The notes: generated from the sequence alone by a model not told the origin. A DNA stretch of 42,464 nt from an uncultured Anaerotignum sp. (GCA_910578425.1 CAJTQX010000020.1:1-42464); one strand, 5' to 3'; numbered from the stretch's first letter, positions 33,607 through 40,345 are shown. Translations and numbers: made by a program.

Positions 33607-34468
33607 ACATACCTTTGTCAGGCGAAGGCGGGGATGAAAGGAGGCTGGACAGTGTGCCGATTTCCGCCGCGTTTCTCAGGCGGAATGCAATATTTTCCAA
33701 CGCGCCGGAAAGATACTCTGCCAGCTCCGCAGAATCGCCGTAATATTCCTGAATAAACGCCGCAACGGCGTTTTTTAATTGCCGCGTTATTTGCGGCAGC
33801 TCTGTATTTGCGAATGTGCCGCAGATTTGCAGAAAATCCTCATGGACAAATTCCCGTTCGGAAAGCGGCTTTCCCGCAAGAATATGCCCCACAAGCGTAG
33901 TCAAAACAATTTCACAGATATTTTCCACCAGACTCCCATACTGGCTGTTGTAACGGGAGAGGATACCCTTAACAGTATCTTCTGGGAAGCCGTTCAAAAA
34001 TACCTGCTCCATATGGACGCATTGAATGAAGCTGTAAATCCGGTCTATCCCTGTCTGCTTTGTAAGGTCACGCAGGAGGGGATAGTCCAGTGTCAGTATG
34101 GTTTCCTGCGGCGCAAATCTGGCGTCATACCATTTGAAAAATTCCGGCAGACCCTGCTGGAAGGTGTCATATAAGCAGCGGTTTCCATAGCTGTCGAAGG
34201 TTTGCAGAGTTTCGTGGTATAATGATAGTGCCGCCTGTGTTTTTTCCTCTACTGCCGTTGCGCCGAGTACGTAAGCCTGCCGCGCGGAAAGCCCTTCCGC
34301 CGGAACGGGCGCGTCTGTCTGTACCTGTTTTGCTTCCTGGATACAATATATAACAGCCTCCATCAGTTGTTTGGCCGTTTCGTAAGGGATAGACGTACTT
34401 TCAAAGGCGGTATATTTTTCCGCCAGATGTCCCAGTATGGGGAATAATTCTTCCATCGTGTATGCCAT
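33554..34468 (-). CDS. DUF6179 domain-containing protein
   Basis: This 304-residue protein resembles the clostridial DUF6179 family, which is found next to DUF6323. It is probably a soluble, mostly helical protein without catalytic motifs that I can name. The start is ATG 34468, 6 nt after GGAGGTG, and only 5 bp after the DUF6323 stop. Its 3' end runs 53 bp antisense into rsmA. Function is unknown. Confidence 0.75.
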   Translation of the reverse strand: MAYTMEELFPILGHLAEKYTAFESTSIPYETAKQLMEAVIYCIQEAKQVQTDAPVPAEGLSARQAYVLGATAVEEKTQAALSLYHETLQTFDSYGNRCLYDTFQQGLPEFFKWYDARFAPQETILTLDYPLLRDLTKQTGIDRIYSFIQCVHMEQVFLNGFPEDTVKGILSRYNSQYGSLVENICEIVLTTLVGHILAGKPLSEREFVHEDFLQICGTFANTELPQITRQLKNAVAAFIQEYYGDSAELAEYLSGALENIAFRLRNAAEIGTLSSLLSSPPSPDKGMFSETQPYPVRQASRRLH

Positions 34469-34473
34469 TGCGT

Positions 34474-35001
34474 TCACCTCCAGCAAAGCTCTTTTAATGT
34501 TTCACGATACAGTTCGTAATCCCAACGCTGAACTTCATCAAAGCGGGAATATTCCCCGCGTCCCTCTGCGGCAAGATAGCCGCGGTATCCTGCGCGCACC
34601 GCCTGCGCGAAATTGCTGAGGCATGTCCCTTCCAGATAATTCAGATCGCCAAAGCAGAGAAATTCAAACTGTTCTTTCATCAGGTGCAGGAGTTCATTGT
34701 CGGTAAGGTTGTCCTGCACTTCGTTTTTGTATAGATAAAAGATTTCCTGTAGGCGGACAAGTATTTCGACATAGTCTGACTGGCAGATGAAATCAGAATC
34801 ACAGAATGTGTCGATGAGCCCTGGCAGTATTCCCTCGCCAAATTCTGCGCGCCTTTGCTCCCGCAGGGCGTTGCTCCGTTCCTGCAAAAGCAGCTCCGCA
34901 TCCTGTCTGGTGAGGGTTAGCCCGAAATGCTCTGACTTCTTGTTCGTTTCCAGCGTTTTTGCCAGCATTTCCTGCCGCTGATAAGCAAGCATCCAATCCA
35001 T
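34474..35001 (-). CDS. DUF6323 domain-containing protein
   Basis: This 175-residue protein is of the DUF6323 type: FGLTLTRQDAELLLQERSNA, then a helical body with LMKEQFEFLCFGDLNYLEGT. I chose ATG 35001 (MDWMLAYQRQEM), after AAAGGGG. An ATG 63 bp further upstream lacks a ribosome site. It is cotranscribed with the DUF6179 gene. Function is unknown, and the pairing suggests that they act together. Confidence 0.75.
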   Translation of the reverse strand: MDWMLAYQRQEMLAKTLETNKKSEHFGLTLTRQDAELLLQERSNALREQRRAEFGEGILPGLIDTFCDSDFICQSDYVEILVRLQEIFYLYKNEVQDNLTDNELLHLMKEQFEFLCFGDLNYLEGTCLSNFAQAVRAGYRGYLAAEGRGEYSRFDEVQRWDYELYRETLKELCWR

Positions 35002-35086
35002 ACATATGCGCCCCTTTCTATACTGATAGGTTTCCGTACAATCGTTGGATTTAGAGTATAGCATTCGGCGGGCTGTATTACCAGTC

Positions 35087-35115
35087 TTGAATTTTTAGTA
35101 ATTTTGTGGTATAAT
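35087..35115 (+). promoter_or_regulatory. Plus-strand promoter with no gene downstream
   Basis: TTGAAT at 35087-35092 and TATAAT at 35110-35115 have a 17-bp spacer. The plus strand holds no reading frame behind it, only the hairpin described next. Confidence 0.55.
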
Positions 35116-35121
35116 ATTATC

Positions 35122-35210
35122 AGAAAAAAGGAGAAGAGGGCCTGGTTTCAAAAAGCGAATGCCTGTTATACATAGCATTTTGTCAAGGCCATACGGAAGG
35201 CATGCTTTTT
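35122..35210 (+). ncRNA. Candidate small RNA between DUF6323 and RHH genes
   Basis: About 89 nt run from the predicted start to a terminator-like stem: AAAAAGC..ATGCCT (35150-35164) with AGGCATGCTTTTT (35198-35210). GGCCT (35139-35143) can pair with AGGCC (35186-35190) inside the loop, forming a pseudoknot or competing stem. The hairpin also has T residues on the minus strand, so it may instead just terminate the RHH gene. I match it to no known RNA class. Confidence 0.35.
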
Positions 35211-35268
35211 ACGGGATGGAGACAGGATTTCTTCAAATCAAATGTAAGGTATTCAAATCATAATCAAA

Positions 35269-35514
35269 TCAAAGACGTACCATTGTGTCAATCATGGAGC
35301 TGATTTTATCTCGGCTGATTTTTTCCATGATTGCCTTTTTAACAAATTCATCTTTACTGTAACCAAATTCATCAATATATTCCTGAAATACTGCCATTGT
35401 TTCCGCGTCAAGGGAAACAGTCAGTTTTTTGGCGGCTGTGCCGGATTTTTTTGCGGCAGATTTGGAGGCAGTCTTTTTAGCGGGTTTTGCTGTGGATTTT
35501 TTTGTTTCCGTCAT
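35269..35514 (-). CDS. Small ribbon-helix-helix-like protein with Lys/Ala-rich tail
   Basis: This protein has 81 residues from ATG 35514, 9 nt after AAGGAG. Residues 1-30 are a histone H1-like tail (STAKPAKKTASKSAAKK). Residues 31-75 look like a ribbon-helix-helix unit (KLTVSLDAETMAVFQEYIDE, followed by FGYSKDEFVKKAI). A role as a small DNA-binding or nucleoid-associated protein is an inference. The frame open to 35577 overlaps the HD gene and has no ribosome site. Confidence 0.7.
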   Translation of the reverse strand: MTETKKSTAKPAKKTASKSAAKKSGTAAKKLTVSLDAETMAVFQEYIDEFGYSKDEFVKKAIMEKISRDKISSMIDTMVRL

Positions 35515-35573
35515 GATATGGCTCCTTTCTGAAAAGAAGAGGGGGATTTTATCCCCCCCTTGGAATATACTGC

Positions 35574-36137
35574 TCAATCGTTTCTTTCATCGGATTTCAT
35601 TGCTTCCAGCGTGCGGTCCAGCAAAGTATCCAGATCCCAGCCGAGCCGTTCCGCGCCGGACAGAATTACATCGCGGTTGCAGCCGGCAGCAAAGCGTTTG
35701 TCCTTAAATTTTTTCTTTAAGGATTTTACTTCCATGTCACGGATGCTTTTGGAAGGACGCATCAGTGCCGCTGCGCCGATCAGCCCTGTCAATTCATCCA
35801 CAGCGAAAAGCACCTTTTCCATTTCATGCTCGGGCTCTATATCGCAGACAAGGCCATATCCATGACTGGCAACGGCATGGATCAGGCGATCGTCCAAATC
35901 CTTTTCCTTCATGATTTCCTGTACTTTTATACAGTGCTCATCGGGATAAAGCTCAAAATCCAAATCATGCAGCAGCCCAACGTTGCCCCAAAATTCTTCC
36001 TCATCGCTGTAACCCAGTTCGCGTGCGAAATAACGCATTGCACCCTCTACCGTTTCACCATGGCGCAGATGGAACGGCTCTTTGTTGTATTCCTGCAAAA
36101 GTTCCCATGCTTCCTCTCTTGTCAGTTGTCTGCTCAT
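35574..36137 (-). CDS. HD domain-containing protein
   Basis: This 187-residue HD-superfamily phosphohydrolase has FHLRHGETVEGAMRYFA, then GLLHDLDFELYPDEH with His57-Asp58, and a distal ASHGYG. Such proteins often act on nucleotides. The exact substrate is unknown. It is followed by the RHH-like gene at 60 bp and may share its transcript. Confidence 0.87.
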   Translation of the reverse strand: MSRQLTREEAWELLQEYNKEPFHLRHGETVEGAMRYFARELGYSDEEEFWGNVGLLHDLDFELYPDEHCIKVQEIMKEKDLDDRLIHAVASHGYGLVCDIEPEHEMEKVLFAVDELTGLIGAAALMRPSKSIRDMEVKSLKKKFKDKRFAAGCNRDVILSGAERLGWDLDTLLDRTLEAMKSDERND

Positions 36138-36296
36138 ATCAATACCTTCTTTCTTTTGTAATGCATCTGCTGTGTGATATATGTATCTGTTTTCGTACCA
36201 TTATAATCAACTTTCCGATAAACCGCAAGCCCTTCCTGCCGGAAAATTCCGCTCTTGCATTCTTTTCTGGAACAGGGTAAAATGTTCCCATAGAAA

Positions 36297-36576
36297 GGCG
36301 GTCTGACTCAGGCAGTGTTGTCACAAGTGTCTGCACACGCTTTTTCGGCAAATTTTGCCGGCTTTTACGTTAGAAATTCTTGCCGTACCGCCAGCATACC
36401 TGCGAATTTTTGCCTGAAATCCGACAAAATTATGCTCGAAAATGCGTATACATGACTCATGACGACACTGCCTGGAAAAAAATTTTTCTTTATCCAATGA
36501 TTTTTTAAGTCAGATGCTGACGGCAGTTGCCTGAGAAAATCTCGTCTGAGATGGGAGCTTTCTTATGGCAATGCCC
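36297..36576. repeat. Family A repeat, copy A5 (inverted), carrying nested family B copy
   Basis: GGCGGTCTGACT starts the A element in reverse. It is interrupted by B3, then continues with TTTTTTAAGTCAGATGCTGA and CGGCAGTTGCCTGAGAAAAT, ending CTTATGGCAATGCCC. The first hairpin is shortened by a deletion. The element abuts luxS and supplies the leader DNA before it. It fills most of the 36138-36621 gap. Confidence 0.75.
36309..36474. repeat. Family B repeat, copy B3 (long form, inside A5)
   Basis: CAGGCAGTGTTGTCA at 36309-36323 and TGACGACACTGCCTG at 36460-36474 are terminal inverted repeats with one mismatch. At 166 bp it has about 76 bp more interior than B1. The extra block lies between CGGCAAATT and CCGACAAAATT, short repeats that could have mediated its loss in B1 and B2. 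Confidence 0.8.
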
Positions 36577-36621
36577 GTAAAAACAACTGTTTTGAAGGAT
36601 ACGGAGAGAGGACTGAAAAAT

Positions 36622-37107
36622 ATGGATGTGACAAGTTTTGGGATTGACCATGAGCGTCTGCTGCGCGGAATTTATGTTTCCAGAAAAGATACGGTAGGCA
36701 ATGGTGTTGCGACAACGTTTGACGTGCGCATGAAAGAGCCGAACCGCGAAATGGTTCTGGATACTTCCGTTATGCACACGATCGAGCATTTAATGGCAGT
36801 TTATCTGCGGGAGCATCCTGTCTGGGCGGAAAAAACGATTTACGTTGGTCCGATGGGCTGCCGCACCGGCATGTATGTGATTTTCAAGGGAGACTTGGAG
36901 CCGCAGGACGTAGCGGAGGTCATTCGGGAAAGCTATGAATATATGGCGGCGTTTGAAGGCGAAATTCCTGCGGCAAAGCCGACAATGTGCGGCAATTATC
37001 TGGACCATAATCTGGGTATTACAAAAATAGAATGTCAGAAATTTGTGGATGAGGTGCTTTCCTGCCTGAAGCCGGAAAACATGGTATATCCGCGTCAGAA
37101 TAGTTAA
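36622..37107 (+). CDS. luxS: S-ribosylhomocysteine lyase (autoinducer-2 synthase)
   Basis: LuxS cleaves S-ribosylhomocysteine to homocysteine and DPD, the AI-2 precursor. From ATG 36622 the protein has 161 residues, normal length. His52 and His56 in MHTIEH plus Cys123 bind the metal, and Cys80 in GPMGCRTGMY is catalytic. An upstream in-frame ATG at 36565 lies within the repeat element, and its extra 19 residues are not family-like. A GC hairpin follows the stop. Confidence 0.95.
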   Translation: MDVTSFGIDHERLLRGIYVSRKDTVGNGVATTFDVRMKEPNREMVLDTSVMHTIEHLMAVYLREHPVWAEKTIYVGPMGCRTGMYVIFKGDLEPQDVAEVIRESYEYMAAFEGEIPAAKPTMCGNYLDHNLGITKIECQKFVDEVLSCLKPENMVYPRQNS

Positions 37108-37121
37108 AATATGAAAGAAAG

Positions 37122-37155
37122 GCGGCAGCCGGAGAAGGGCTGCCGCTGTTTCATT
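37122..37155 (+). terminator. Terminator of luxS
   Basis: GCGGCAGCC/GGGCTGCCGC with a short loop is followed by TGTTTCATTT. The T run is imperfect. Confidence 0.6.
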
Positions 37156-37216
37156 TCCGCGCTTCTATGGTATTTTCTCCTCAGTCAGGCATATATTGAT
37201 TGGGGGAGGTGGAGGA

Positions 37217-38194
37217 ATGAAACGCAAAAAAATAGTAGTGGCGGCGATTGCGTTCGTGCTTTTGGGCGGGTATACGGCGGGAATCTACGCCCAGCCTGCA
37301 GAAGGCGTGACACGCACACAGATGGAAAGTCCGGAGCTTGGGAAAAACCGTGAGGAAATCGCGGAAAACGTTCTGCGGGATACGGGCAGGAGCGATGTAT
37401 ATGACTTGAATGACCTGCAAAATGTAACGGTATATTATGGCGATGTTACGACAGGGCCGGAGCGGGATGCCGTTGTAACGGTCAGCTTTGGCCCGAATGA
37501 TACGGTCGTGGCGGCATATACGCCGGAGGGCGGCGTTTATCAGTTTGTCGGGGATATCGGGCAGTTTGAGGGCGTGCAGAATATTCAGTTTATCCCTGTA
37601 CCGAGTGAGGGAAGGGATGTTGTGATTGTGCGGGAAACCTCCGACCAGGCAATTGGCGCGCATGAGGCAACGGAACAACTGCGGGGCTATCTTTATACCG
37701 GCGAAAAAAGCACAGGCGGGGAAGAATTTTCCAATGTGCTGCAAACCACACAGCAGATACAGTCCATATGGAACGCGCTTTGGAATACGGAAGCAGGGCA
37801 GAATCAGGAAAACTGGCTGAAAGTGACAGAGAATACGGAAAGCGGCTGGAAATTGGGAGAGGAAATTCCTTCGCTGGAAATTACGCGGTACCAGGAATAT
37901 TTGAAAGCGGATAATGGGCAGAGCGAACTGATTCCACAGGGGCAGGAATTTGAATCTGACGCGAAACGGGTTATTGTGGAACGGTATTACTGGTCGAATG
38001 AATGGAACCGCTTTATTCTGGGCGAGGCAACAGACAAAGCGACTGGGGAAAAAGTTGCGGTAATTGAAAATCGGGATGCTTCGCCGTATTTTCTGGCAGG
38101 GTTCCGAGATGACAGCTTTCTGATACAGCGGCAGGACGGGAGCGAGGATATTGTAAAGGATTCAGGACTGGAATGGCTCACAGAGCATCCATAA
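37217..38194 (+). CDS. Secreted protein of unknown function
   Basis: This 325-residue protein starts at ATG 37217, after GGGGAGGTGGAGG. The signal peptide (MKRKKIVVAAIAFVLLGGYT...) probably ends near AQPAEG. The mature part has repeated beta-rich stretches (VTVYYGDVTTGPERDAVVTV and VIVERYYWSNEWNRFILGE) and few Cys. I do not recognise a family. It lies alone between luxS and the rae1-sigH unit. Confidence 0.75.
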   Translation: MKRKKIVVAAIAFVLLGGYTAGIYAQPAEGVTRTQMESPELGKNREEIAENVLRDTGRSDVYDLNDLQNVTVYYGDVTTGPERDAVVTVSFGPNDTVVAAYTPEGGVYQFVGDIGQFEGVQNIQFIPVPSEGRDVVIVRETSDQAIGAHEATEQLRGYLYTGEKSTGGEEFSNVLQTTQQIQSIWNALWNTEAGQNQENWLKVTENTESGWKLGEEIPSLEITRYQEYLKADNGQSELIPQGQEFESDAKRVIVERYYWSNEWNRFILGEATDKATGEKVAVIENRDASPYFLAGFRDDSFLIQRQDGSEDIVKDSGLEWLTEHP

Positions 38195-38218
38195 GGGGAA
38201 AAAATGGCAGCTGTCGGG

Positions 38219-38269
38219 GGCCTGGCCTAAGAAACCAATCAATAGGAACATGTTTTCTTAAACCAGGCC
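38219..38269. repeat. Family A repeat, copy A6 (hairpin 2 only)
   Basis: GGCCTGG..TAAGAAAC pairs with GTTTTCTTA..CCAGGCC around CAATCAATAGGAACAT, which resembles the loop of hairpin 2 in A1 and A2. The first hairpin is absent. Confidence 0.6.
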
Positions 38270-38290
38270 GCCTTTAGGCGGCTGTTTTAT
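38267..38290 (+). terminator. Terminator of the secreted-protein gene
   Basis: GCCGCC/GGCGGC with a TTTA loop is followed by TGTTTTATT. It overlaps the right end of repeat A6. Confidence 0.75.
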
Positions 38291-38324
38291 TGTGCTTCAG
38301 ACTGTGTTTTCCATCGAACATGCT

Positions 38325-38353
38325 TTGCAAAAAATATTTTTTTGTGTTATAGT
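38325..38353 (+). promoter_or_regulatory. Promoter of rae1-sigH
   Basis: TTGCAA at 38325-38330 and TATAGT at 38348-38353 are spaced by 17 bp, about 50 bp before the TTG start of the NYN gene. Confidence 0.7.
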
Positions 38354-38404
38354 AGTATCGCATACAAAAAACGCGGTGCAGGCGTGGGAAGGGAGGCGCA
38401 GCCG

Positions 38405-38923
38405 TTGCCGAAAGAATTTTTGCTGGTGGACGGATACAACATCATCCACGCATGGGACGAATTGAGGGAACTTGTGGAGGACGTCAGCCTGGAAAGCGCG
38501 AGACAGCGGCTGATGGATATTCTTTCCAACTATAAAGGTGTGCAGAAAGCCACGATTATACTGGTGTTTGACGGGTATCTGGTAAAGGGAAATATCGGGA
38601 CTGTCTATGAGTACCATAATATATATGTTGTGTATACAAAAGAGGCGGAAACAGCTGACCATTACATAGAGCGCGTGGTGACGTCTCTGCCGAAGCATTA
38701 CAGGGTGCGCGTAGCCACCGGAGATGGGCTGGAACAGTTGATCATATACGGACAGGGTGCGATCCGTATGACGGCGCGGGAGCTTCACCGTGAGGTGCAG
38801 CAGGTGGAGCGCGAGCTGCGGGAAAAATATATTGAAAAACGCCCGCCGAAAAACAACATGCTTGCGGACCATCTGGACGAAGAAGCCTTGGAATGGCTGG
38901 AGGCTTTGCGGCGGAGGAAATAA
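38405..38923 (+). CDS. rae1: NYN domain ribosome-dependent endoribonuclease (Rae1/YacP family)
   Basis: This 172-residue PIN-like NYN nuclease cleaves mRNA in the ribosomal A site in B. subtilis. LLVDGYNIIHAWDEL has the first catalytic Asp, VFDGYLVKGN and ETADHYIERV hold further acidic residues, and MTARELHREV is typical. TTG 38405 is set by GGGAGG 8 nt upstream. sigH follows 23 bp later, the usual order in Firmicutes. Confidence 0.9.
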   Translation: MPKEFLLVDGYNIIHAWDELRELVEDVSLESARQRLMDILSNYKGVQKATIILVFDGYLVKGNIGTVYEYHNIYVVYTKEAETADHYIERVVTSLPKHYRVRVATGDGLEQLIIYGQGAIRMTARELHREVQQVERELREKYIEKRPPKNNMLADHLDEEALEWLEALRRRK

Positions 38924-38946
38924 TCAGGATTGTATGGAGATTTTTT

Positions 38947-39600
38947 ATGAGGGGATACCTGAAAGAAGAAAGTTATAAAGATTATCGGGATGAGGAACTG
39001 GTGCGCATTGCGCAGGCAGGGGATGACGCTGTGCAGGATTATCTGCTGGACAAGTATAAATCCCTTGTGCGGGCAAAATCCAGGGCCTATTTTTTGATCG
39101 GCGCGGACAGCGAGGATATCATACAGGAAGGTATGATAGGGCTGTATAAAGCGGTAAGGGATTTTAACGGAGAGAAAAATACATCATTCCGCAGCTTCGC
39201 GGAGCTTTGTGTAAACCGCCAGATGATTACAGCAATCAAAGCGGCTACACGCCAAAAGCACCAGCCGCTGAATTCCTATATTTCTCTGAACAAGCCGGTC
39301 TATGAGGATGAGACGGAACAGACTTACATGGATTTATTGCAGGAGGGTGCATTTCTGAATCCGGAAACACTGCTGATCGGGCAGGAAAACAGGAATTTTC
39401 TGGAGGATCAGTTGGTGAAGCATTTGAGCGGCTTTGAAACAAGGGTTCTGATGCTCTATTTGCAGGGGCGGAGCTACTTTGAAATCGCGCGGACGCTGAA
39501 AAAACCGGAAAAATCAATTGACAATGCATTGCAGCGGATAAAAAAGAAGCTGGAACGTTTTTTGGAAGAAAAAGATGTTGACGGAATGGAAAAAATATGA
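38947..39600 (+). CDS. sigH: RNA polymerase sigma-H factor (sporulation onset)
   Basis: SigH directs early sporulation transcription together with Spo0A. The 217-residue protein has DEELVRIAQAGDDAVQDYLL, the region 2 core GADSEDIIQEGMIGLYKAVR, ELCVNRQMITAIKAATRQKH, and a region 4 helix-turn-helix near YLQGRSYFEIARTLKKPEKS. ATG 38947 lies 6 nt after GGAGA. rpmG-secE-nusG, which often follow, are replaced here by tRNA-Thr sequences and a mobile element. Confidence 0.95.
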   Translation: MRGYLKEESYKDYRDEELVRIAQAGDDAVQDYLLDKYKSLVRAKSRAYFLIGADSEDIIQEGMIGLYKAVRDFNGEKNTSFRSFAELCVNRQMITAIKAATRQKHQPLNSYISLNKPVYEDETEQTYMDLLQEGAFLNPETLLIGQENRNFLEDQLVKHLSGFETRVLMLYLQGRSYFEIARTLKKPEKSIDNALQRIKKKLERFLEEKDVDGMEKI

Positions 39601-39641
39601 TAGCATATAAAAGCTGACGGACATTGTGATGATGTCCATAT

Positions 39642-39715
39642 GCTGCTATGGCTCAGCAGGTAGAGCGTCGCCTTGGTAAGGAGATACACAACAGTTCAGT
39701 TATTTGTTAGAGTAA
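39642..39715 (+). pseudogene. tRNA-Thr-like sequence, 3' half aberrant
   Basis: GCTGCTA, the D-arm GCTCAGCAGGTAGAGC and the anticodon loop TTGGTAA (anticodon GGT) look canonical. After the loop the 3' anticodon strand reads GGAGA against TCGCC (one mismatch). The T-arm (AACAG.. against ..ATTTG) and the acceptor 3' strand do not pair. The gene appears broken near the anticodon arm, as expected for an integration site or decayed duplicate. Confidence 0.65.
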
Positions 39716-39788
39716 GCTGCTATAGCACAGTAGGTAGTGCGCAGCATTGGTAGTGCTGAGGTCACCAGTTCGATTCTGGTTAGCAGCT
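39716..39788 (+). tRNA. tRNA-Thr(GGT)
   Basis: A complete cloverleaf is visible. The acceptor is GCTGCTA/TAGCAGC, the D-stem GCAC/GTGC, the anticodon stem CAGCA/TGCTG with loop TTGGTAG (anticodon GGT at 39749-39751), and the T-arm ACCAG-TTCGATT-CTGGT. The D-stem carries a paired change relative to GCTC/GAGC of the copy just upstream. No CCA is encoded. Confidence 0.85.
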
Positions 39789-39801
39789 CTGAAACTACCG
39801 A

Positions 39802-39847
39802 AAATAAAGGCTTTTCGAGGAACAGCGCTTCGAAAGGTCTTTATTTC
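39802..39847 (+). terminator. Terminator after tRNA-Thr
   Basis: A long imperfect stem pairs AAATAAAG.C.TTTTCGA with TCGAAA.G.CTTTATTT. It lies 14 bp after the tRNA. Confidence 0.55.
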
Positions 39848-40005
39848 GTTATAGGATATTGCAAACGGATAACCTACTTCTTTTCTATTCAACTTTGGAC
39901 TCGTAAAATCGTTTGAAATATTGAATTTGTTAGAATTTTGTTAGCATCATGCAAAACGGGTTACAATCCCCGAAAAGCCTATAAAACAGCCATTTATATT
40001 TATAT

Positions 40006-40087
40006 GCGGTTCTCCCCTCCGGAAAGCGGGCAAATTCCTTTTTAATATCCATTCTGCGAGATTTCCCCAGAATGAAGTTAGAACCGC
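40006..40087. repeat. Nested inverted repeats upstream of the initiator gene
   Basis: GCGGTTCT (40006-40013) and AGAACCGC (40080-40087) enclose a second pair, CATTCTG/CAGAATG (40050-40074). This could be a single-strand replication origin or recombinase arm site. The rest of 39850-40190 shows no gene. Confidence 0.45.
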
Positions 40088-40190
40088 CTTAAAATCGATT
40101 CTACAAGGTCAGAGCCGGGAATGATTTCTTTTAAGAAAAACAAAGGGAAATAAAACAAGAAAAAAACTCAAAAAATATTTAAAAAATATG

Positions 40191-40219
40191 TTGCCAAATG
40201 CAAAAATATTGGATATAAT
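40191..40219 (+). promoter_or_regulatory. Promoter of the element's leader RNA
   Basis: TTGCCA at 40191-40196 and TATAAT at 40214-40219 are 17 bp apart. Confidence 0.7.
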
Positions 40220-40225
40220 ATTAGA

Positions 40226-40345
40226 AAGTAGAAAAAGAGCCTAGTTGTAAGGTCACAAAGAGTATATTAGAATATATTAGTGCTTAGTTGAGCGAGAATG
40301 TCAAGTGACGGTATTAGTCACAATAGTACATCTGGCTCTTTTTTT
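40226..40345 (+). ncRNA. Structured RNA with terminator ahead of the replication initiator
   Basis: The 5' end AAAAAGAGCC (40232-40241) pairs with GGCTCTTTTT (40334-40343), which is followed by more T, so the RNA closes on itself as a terminator. Inside are small hairpins TATATT/AATATA and GCTT/GAGC. GTGAC (40305-40309) can pair with GTCAC at 40252 or at 40317. It is probably a regulatory leader or small RNA. I match it to no known class. Confidence 0.6.

Noticed and set aside
36565..36621. N-terminal extension of luxS from ATG 36565
   Set aside because: The extension begins inside repeat A5. LuxS proteins begin near MDVTSF-like sequence, and ATG 36622 gives the normal length and metal-site numbering.
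39707..39892. Minus-strand frame of 61 codons across the tRNA
   Set aside because: It is antisense to tRNA-Thr and its terminator. The NQNRTGDL-type peptide is a well-known spurious translation of tRNA regions.
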